The notes under the pieces are model-generated. The model did not search any database. It had not been told where the DNA came from and worked only from the letters and a program-made list of their open reading frames with translations. Of a stretch of 64,000 bases of DNA, positions 59,461-64,000 are shown in pieces. Source of the DNA: Variovorax davisae (lineage in GTDB: Bacteria > Pseudomonadota > Gammaproteobacteria > Burkholderiales > Burkholderiaceae_C); assembly GCF_030316845.1 (NCBI RefSeq), contig NZ_JASZYS010000003.1, positions 186,001 to 250,000 on the forward strand. The letters run 5' to 3'. The stretch's first letter is position 1. Each line of letters starts with the position of its first letter. Made by a program: the position numbers and the translations under genes.

Positions 59461-61095
59461 ATGTCGAACTCAGCCCGCGCGGATTCGCGCCACAATGACG
59501 GCGCCCGAATCATCGTCCTTTGCGGCGAACCATCTCCCGGCCGCTCGGCCGTGGCGGCATCCGTTGTCGAGCAGGCGCGCCGGGTCGACGGCGACGCCTA
59601 CGTCACCACCGATCATGACGACTTGCTGGACGCGGTGAACACCGCCCTGCAGTCCGCTGGAGCACTCCTTCTGGTCATCGACCCTGGAGTGCGCCAGCCT
59701 GTCGACATCGCGCGCCGCGTCACGCGCAACTGGCCCCAAGTCTGGATCCTGCTCGCCCTCACCGGCGAGCGGCTTGTGCAGACGCGCCGAATGGCGGACC
59801 GCGCCGAGCCGAACACCAGCCGTTGGATCGTGCGCCCCGCCAGCGACGACGGCGAACTCGTCGAAATCATTGCAAAGGCGCTGGCCAATGCCGGCCACCA
59901 GCACCGGTTGCGAGCGAACCTGAACCGACTGCGGCAACGAATGGCACCTTCCGATCAGGCAGCGGAAGCCGAGTACAAACGACTGATCGAATCCGATCGC
60001 TATGTCGCTACGGCAGTCGAAAGCTCCCTCGACGCTGTCATCTCGCTGGACCGTCACGGGAGGGTCGTTTCCTGGAACCACGGCGCCACGCAGCTCTTCG
60101 GGCTGACACGGGAACAGGCGAGGGAGACGGCGCTGGCAGCGCAATTCGAGGATGCCGACGCCTTTGAGGCCGCTTGCGGTCTCGCCATGCTCAATGGCAA
60201 TAGCAGCACGACCTTTCGCACCGTGCCCACGGCCGGCGCCCAATTCGTCGAAGCCACATTCGACCGGATCGCGGACAACGTCAATTTCGCCCTCGGATTG
60301 GTGGTCATCCTGCGCGACGTGACGTCACGGCAGCAGGCGGAACAGGAACTGCGAGACAGCTACGACCGCAAGGATCAGTTTTTCACCCTCCTGGGCCATG
60401 AGCTGCGCAATCCGTTGGCCCCGATCCGGACGGCCGCCGAGTTGCTGAATCGTCTCCCACTGGCCGACCCCCGCGCCAAGCTGGCTGTTGGCACTTTGAT
60501 CAAGCAGACGGCCCTGATGGGCGTCTTACTCGACGACCTGCTGGACGTGGCGCGCATTTCCCGCGGTGGCCTGCAACTCAAGCTGGAGCAATTCGACCTG
60601 CGCAGCGTGCTGGACGACGCCCTCGAACAGTCGCGCCCGCTAATCGATGACAAGCACCAGACGGTCGGTATAGAGGTGCAGGCCGAAGCGTCGTGCCAGG
60701 TTGTCGGCGACCGGCAACGACTCGTTCAGGTGTTCTCCAACATCCTGACCAACGCATCGAAATACAGCGACGACGGAGGTCGCATCGACCTCGTCACCAC
60801 CGTCGTGGGTGACAAGATTGGGGTCGCGGTCACAGACAACGGAATCGGCTTGGACCCGGATATGGTGACGCGCGTCTTCGACCTGTTTTCGCAGGCTCAA
60901 GCGGGGCACGCGCGCTCGCGCGGTGGCTTGGGCCTAGGCCTGTCGATTGTCAAATCGCTCGTCGAGCAGCACGGCGGAAGCATTTCGGCCTTCAGCGCAG
61001 GCTTGGGGCAGGGAAGCACATTCCGCGTAGAGCTCCCCTGCTGGGCTCCGGCCAACGCTGCTGCGGGCGTGTCGGATCTGGGTGGACATATCTAG
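59461..61095 (+). CDS. PAS-domain histidine kinase
   Basis: 544 residues, soluble. An N-terminal part resembles a receiver-like or Rossmann domain (RIIVLCGEPSPGRSAV, LLLVIDPGVRQP) without the phospho-site. A coiled linker, a PAS domain (about 180-300, SLDAVISLDRHGRVVSWNHG), the DHp H-box LLGHELRNPLAPIRTA (about 315) and an ATPase domain (FSNILTNASKY, TDNGIGLDPDM, GGLGLGLSIVKSL) follow. The kinase core resembles that of the hybrid at 49636. No regulator is adjacent. Confidence 0.92.
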   Translation: MSNSARADSRHNDGARIIVLCGEPSPGRSAVAASVVEQARRVDGDAYVTTDHDDLLDAVNTALQSAGALLLVIDPGVRQPVDIARRVTRNWPQVWILLALTGERLVQTRRMADRAEPNTSRWIVRPASDDGELVEIIAKALANAGHQHRLRANLNRLRQRMAPSDQAAEAEYKRLIESDRYVATAVESSLDAVISLDRHGRVVSWNHGATQLFGLTREQARETALAAQFEDADAFEAACGLAMLNGNSSTTFRTVPTAGAQFVEATFDRIADNVNFALGLVVILRDVTSRQQAEQELRDSYDRKDQFFTLLGHELRNPLAPIRTAAELLNRLPLADPRAKLAVGTLIKQTALMGVLLDDLLDVARISRGGLQLKLEQFDLRSVLDDALEQSRPLIDDKHQTVGIEVQAEASCQVVGDRQRLVQVFSNILTNASKYSDDGGRIDLVTTVVGDKIGVAVTDNGIGLDPDMVTRVFDLFSQAQAGHARSRGGLGLGLSIVKSLVEQHGGSISAFSAGLGQGSTFRVELPCWAPANAAAGVSDLGGHI

Positions 61096-61272
61096 CCCGC
61101 CGCAAGTACCGATTCCGGATCTCGGCGATTGCGCGAACGGTGGCGATGATCACGGCGCGCGGGGTCTCACGACGACCTGTGGGGTGTCGTCCTGCATTCA
61201 CTCCGCAATGTGGCTTGCAGCGGCAGGCTCAGCTCATGGCAACAATCCTGTTCCATCGAACTGGAGGGCTCA

Positions 61273-61617
61273 ATGACCGAAAATCTTTTGACCTTGGACG
61301 CAGGGGAAGACGTCGAGAAATCCCCTGCGGACTGGGGCAGCGCGGGCGGCGCGGCGCTGTGCGGTTTTGCCAACCTCGAAGACAGGGGAGGATGGCTGAC
61401 CTTCCGCGTGTCGCGGGCTGGTGGTTCGATACCGGTGCGCGCCACGCGAGAGGCGATGGAGGACCATTTTGGAGCAGGGCCGGGCGATAAGGATCTGGCC
61501 GCAGCCTACCTCCAGCATAGCGAGAGCATCAACGCAAAGGTGTTGGAACTCGCTCCAGCGGGCAACGTGTACTCGACAGCGAACCCCTTGAAGCTCAGCA
61601 CTGGAGATTTCGACTAA
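61273..61617 (+). CDS. DUF1488 family protein
   Basis: 114 residues. TFRVSRAGGSIPVRATREAMEDHFG-like sequence is the DUF1488 core (W-TF-V-R-G--I---V-REA---HFG). GGAGGG lies five bases before the ATG, which decides the start. Function unknown. Confidence 0.75.
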   Translation: MTENLLTLDAGEDVEKSPADWGSAGGAALCGFANLEDRGGWLTFRVSRAGGSIPVRATREAMEDHFGAGPGDKDLAAAYLQHSESINAKVLELAPAGNVYSTANPLKLSTGDFD

Positions 61618-61675
61618 TGGAGCCTCACCGCTCAAATCAGTCTTCGCTCGAGAAAGTTCCCGAGAGGCCAGAACC

Positions 61676-61942
61676 ATGCTAAACCCCAGCCATCCCATTT
61701 CCGATGGTCACTCGCTCGAATATCGCGGCTTCCGCTTTGAGCTACGCGCTCAGCCCGTTCGCGGCGGCTATCAGCCTATCGTCGTTCTTGTTCGAACTCC
61801 CGCGGGCGAGGAAGAAATGCGACTGCCCAACGACACAGAGGAAATTGTCTATGGGACCGAAGCCGAAGCGACGCGTCACGCCGAGCAGCAGGCAATGCGC
61901 TGGGTCCATGACCGCACCGGCGATGGGCAGGGGCAGTTCTAA
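61676..61942 (+). CDS. small hypothetical protein
   Basis: 88 residues: SLEYRGFRFELRAQPVRGGY, PIVVLVRTPAGEEEMRL, then a helical end (TEAEATRHAEQQAMRWVHDR). The beta-strand/helix pattern is compact and soluble. GAGAGG precedes the ATG. It lies 58 bases after the DUF1488 gene and may be co-transcribed. No family recognised. Confidence 0.6.
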   Translation: MLNPSHPISDGHSLEYRGFRFELRAQPVRGGYQPIVVLVRTPAGEEEMRLPNDTEEIVYGTEAEATRHAEQQAMRWVHDRTGDGQGQF

Positions 61943-62203
61943 GAGCCCACCTCAGTAAAGAAAGGCGGGGAACGCCGTGCGCAGCGAGCGCGGTCGAACC
62001 TGAATTTTTTTTCCACTGTCGGGGGGTTGCCCATTGTGGATTAGTAGAGTCGGCCGTCGACGTTGAATCCAGACGCCACTCGATGCGGATGTAGATCCCT
62101 ATGAAGACGCCGCGCTCAGTGCTCTCCCAACCGGGGATCGCTCCCACGGCCGGGCGTTGGCGCCCTCCAGCCGTTGGCCGCGCGATCCGATTTCAGCGGA
62201 TAA

Positions 62204-62515
62204 GTGGGTCGACTGAACCCTATGCGGACGCCCTGCGCCCACGTTCGAGGAAGGCGGCTATCCAAGCTCGTGCCTTCTCAGCCAGCACCATTCGGACGTT
62301 CTCGCAGTCACCGTCTTCGATCATCACGGACAGACGTGACTTCCAACACCTACTACGACTGGTACATGTCGAAGGGTTATCGCATGTTCGCGACACAGGC
62401 CGTGGTCGGAGCCTTCATGGAAACATTCAATGAATTTCCTCCGCGACAGAAGGCGGCTAGTTTCACGGTGGAACAGGCGCACGCGAAGCTGGAAGGCGCT
62501 GGCGCGTCGAAATGA
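62204..62515 (+). pseudogene. arylsulfatase C-terminal remnant
   Basis: RTDVTSNTYYDWYMSKGYRM, then FMETFNEFPPRQKAASFTVE matches the C-terminal end of large bacterial arylsulfatases (R-D-TSNTY-DW ... EFPPRQ--ASF). The formylglycine catalytic region is absent. No valid ATG starts it; upstream codons look random. Confidence 0.6.
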
Positions 62516-62719
62516 CTAGCGGCCAACGACTGCTGACGGCCGATGGTTGACCGCAGCTTGTCAGTGCGCACGCTCTTAAGTCCGTCGTTGCAAGGCAGCG
62601 GCGGCCGTCCGCTCTTGGCCGACAGCCGTCCGTCGCTTTCAGTCCAGAAGTGGTCCCACCCGCCGAAAGCGAGGCGAGTTGACGGACCGACAGGCCTCAA
62701 CTGGCGAAATCCGTTGCAG

Positions 62720-63109
62720 TCAATGCTCCACGTCACCCTTGAGGACCTGCCGCCCGACCTCTGTTATGCGTGCGTACATCGTCTGATACGCGCCGGGATC
62801 TCTTTTTGTCGGCATGTGGGTCCGATGCACGACCACCCACCCCTTACTCTCGTACTCCAAGGCAGTTTCCATATCCAAAGTTCCGACTAGCTCTACCAGC
62901 CCCGTAGAGGCAGCAATTCGTCGCAGTAGTCGCAAGATGAACTCTTCGGGGAAACTGTGGACGCCGCCAATTTTAGCGATGGCGACCGACCGGATTTGGC
63001 AGATTGTAGCCGCCGGCCAGGCCGCCGACCTCAGGATGTCCGTGAAGCGCCGCGGCTCAAGGCCTGGATCTGGCCGACGATGCTCGAGAGCCGAACCGAA
63101 GGGCGACAA
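62720..63109 (-). CDS. small putative winged-helix protein, start uncertain
   Basis: The coding-like part is IGGVHSFPEEFILRLLRRIA, TLDMETALEYESKGWVVVHR and YARITEVGRQVLKGDVEH, again the helix - turn - wing - T-GR-L order seen at 34009 and 45978. The first 45 residues to the ATG at 63109 lie in the repeat copy and are doubtful; a start nearer 62980 is likely but none is obvious. Confidence 0.4.
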   Translation of the reverse strand: MSPFGSALEHRRPDPGLEPRRFTDILRSAAWPAATICQIRSVAIAKIGGVHSFPEEFILRLLRRIAASTGLVELVGTLDMETALEYESKGWVVVHRTHMPTKRDPGAYQTMYARITEVGRQVLKGDVEH

Positions 63110-63188
63110 GGACTTGGCGCTCCAACTGCAGGAGGCGGTGGAGCCAGCATGAAGGCGCGGTCATTTTGTGAAAAAACCACGCCCAGAT
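62979..63188. repeat. diverged repeat, copy 2
   Basis: Second copy of the element at 59165-59385, same orientation, about 3.8 kb away. It overlaps the doubtful 5' part of the ORF at 62720. Confidence 0.65.
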
Positions 63189-63304
63189 TTCTGCCCCTGG
63201 ACGCCACATCCGTTTTTTTGAGAAAAATCGTGTGTTGATGGCATGACTTATCAAGAATCCAATCGGGACTTGCACCGGCAGCACATGTGTCATAACATGC
63301 TGAC

Positions 63305-63784
63305 ATGCAAGCCCATTACGCCGAGCCAGCCACGATCACCCCAGCCATGCAAGCGCTCGATGCCCGGTGGCAGGCCCAAGGCGGTCTGCGCGCCCAGCTC
63401 CCAAGCGGGCACTGGGCTGTGGCATTGCGGGCGCCCCGGCCTCGCGCTCGATATCGATCGCATGCTGTTCACCACGCAGCAAGAGGAGAGTCGACTGCGC
63501 TACCGGGGCAGCGCCTGTGGAGCCTGCCACCTGGACCGACGCGGCAGCGGAGTTGTTGGATCTGAGCGTCCTCCGCCATCTGCGCGCCGCCGACTTCAAC
63601 TGCGCCTCCTTGTTGGAATTCAGCAACATTGCGGCTGGGACGATTCCGTCATGTAGTTCATGCTGCGGCAATGGTGTCTCAGCAAGGACTTGGACGCGAT
63701 CGTGAGCGTCAACGGGGGTCCCGACGAGGTGGCGATCGCACGCCCCCGGACCGAACTGCACATTGCCCACCGCACCCTTCTGTA
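63305..63784 (+). other. decayed coding sequence, not identified
   Basis: Protein-like pieces in three plus-strand frames: MQAHYAEPATITPAMQALDA, LALDIDRMLFTTQQEESRLR, WTDAAAELLDLSVLRHLRAA and a final MLRQWCLSKDLDAIVSVNGG to a stop at 63784. They read like one gene with several frameshifts, ending just before the antitoxin. I recognise no family. Confidence 0.4.
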
Positions 63785-63804
63785 ACTTGCATCGGAGGCT
63801 CCCC

Positions 63805-64000
63805 ATGACCCCTGGCAGCGTCCACACCATTTCCAGCCGCGACTTCGCACGCGACTTGGCCAGCGCCAAGCGCGCCACGGCCGAAGGCCCCGTATTGATC
63901 ACCGATCGAGGCCGGCCTACCTACGCCCTGCTGCGCATCGAGGACTACTACCGCATCACCGGCCAGCCCGAGCGCTCGCTGCTGGACCTGATGGACAGCC
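63805..64000 (+). CDS. Phd/YefM family antitoxin, 3' end outside the window
   Basis: 65 residues visible. TISSRDFARDLASAKRATAE and GPVLITDRGRPTYALLRIED are the Phd/YefM DNA-binding fold of type II antitoxins, which also repress their own operon. GGAGG lies six bases before the ATG. The toxin gene would be expected immediately downstream, beyond the window. Confidence 0.88.
   Translation, partial: MTPGSVHTISSRDFARDLASAKRATAEGPVLITDRGRPTYALLRIEDYYRITGQPERSLLDLMDS

Noticed and set aside
1-64000. tRNA, rRNA, CRISPR arrays, integrase or complete insertion sequence
   Set aside because: Looked for and not seen by eye. Two GGGGGTCAG copies near 57.2 kb and the diverged repeat are the only mobile-element hints.

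Overview
This 64 kb window is GC-rich chromosomal DNA, most likely from a betaproteobacterium of the order Burkholderiales. That assignment rests on codon usage, the protein families present and their typical sequence flavour (DUF378, DUF3606, DUF2934, DUF1488, GlsB-type and ESFPASDP-motif stress proteins). No marker gene or rRNA is present to narrow it. It reads as an accessory region for stress protection, signalling and envelope glycans. I see no rRNA, tRNA, CRISPR array, prophage or complete insertion sequence.

Layout. 0-5 kb: a membrane protein cut by the window edge, a hemerythrin, a large HPII-type catalase and a family 2 glycosyltransferase. 5-10 kb: a methyltransferase diverging from a tightly overlapped three-gene operon (haem-oxygenase-like iron enzyme, NPPY methyltransferase, PurD-like ATP-grasp ligase). 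10-12.6 kb: small stress proteins, a second hemerythrin and a patatin-like lipase broken by two frameshifts. 12.7-33.8 kb: a sigma-54 island. It holds a short rpoN paralogue, an NtrC-family activator, a membrane protein with only the histidine-phosphotransfer half of a kinase, and at least eleven good -24/-12 promoters of the form GGCAYGCCGNTTGC. The promoters lie in front of mannitol dehydrogenase, two divergent DUF707 genes plus a GH2 glycosidase, a PH-domain protein, a glycosyltransferase, DUF378, manganese catalase, alcohol dehydrogenase, UDP-galactopyranose mutase, rpoN itself and a response regulator. 34-43 kb: an atypical receiver protein, an S9 peptidase that has lost its catalytic serine segment, a Ku gene with an internal deletion, HAD phosphatases, a histidine kinase and small proteins. 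43-46.6 kb: a second, decaying copy of the NtrC / mini-kinase / rpoN module. 47-54.7 kb: a NarL-type regulator, a stand-alone CheB and a 1542-residue CheB-CheR-PAS-kinase-receiver protein. 54.7-64 kb: a gene graveyard (recQ, nnrD, histidine phosphatase, NTF2-like, metallo-hydrolase and arylsulfatase remnants) with a MerR regulator, an HD hydrolase, a PAS histidine kinase, a diverged repeat of about 200 bp and a Phd/YefM antitoxin cut by the window end.

How the parts fit together. The inference is that a dedicated sigma-54 paralogue and its activator switch on a regulon of oxidative-stress (Mn catalase) and glycan (glf, glycosyltransferases, DUF707, GH2, mannitol dehydrogenase) genes, and that rpoN is itself under a -24/-12 promoter. 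A striking second theme is decay: at least a dozen genes carry single-base frameshifts, two carry larger internal deletions and one carries two amber codons, while very long neighbours stay open. Raw reads are needed to tell consensus indel errors from real pseudogenes, but the deletions and nonsense codons are unlikely to be sequencing errors.
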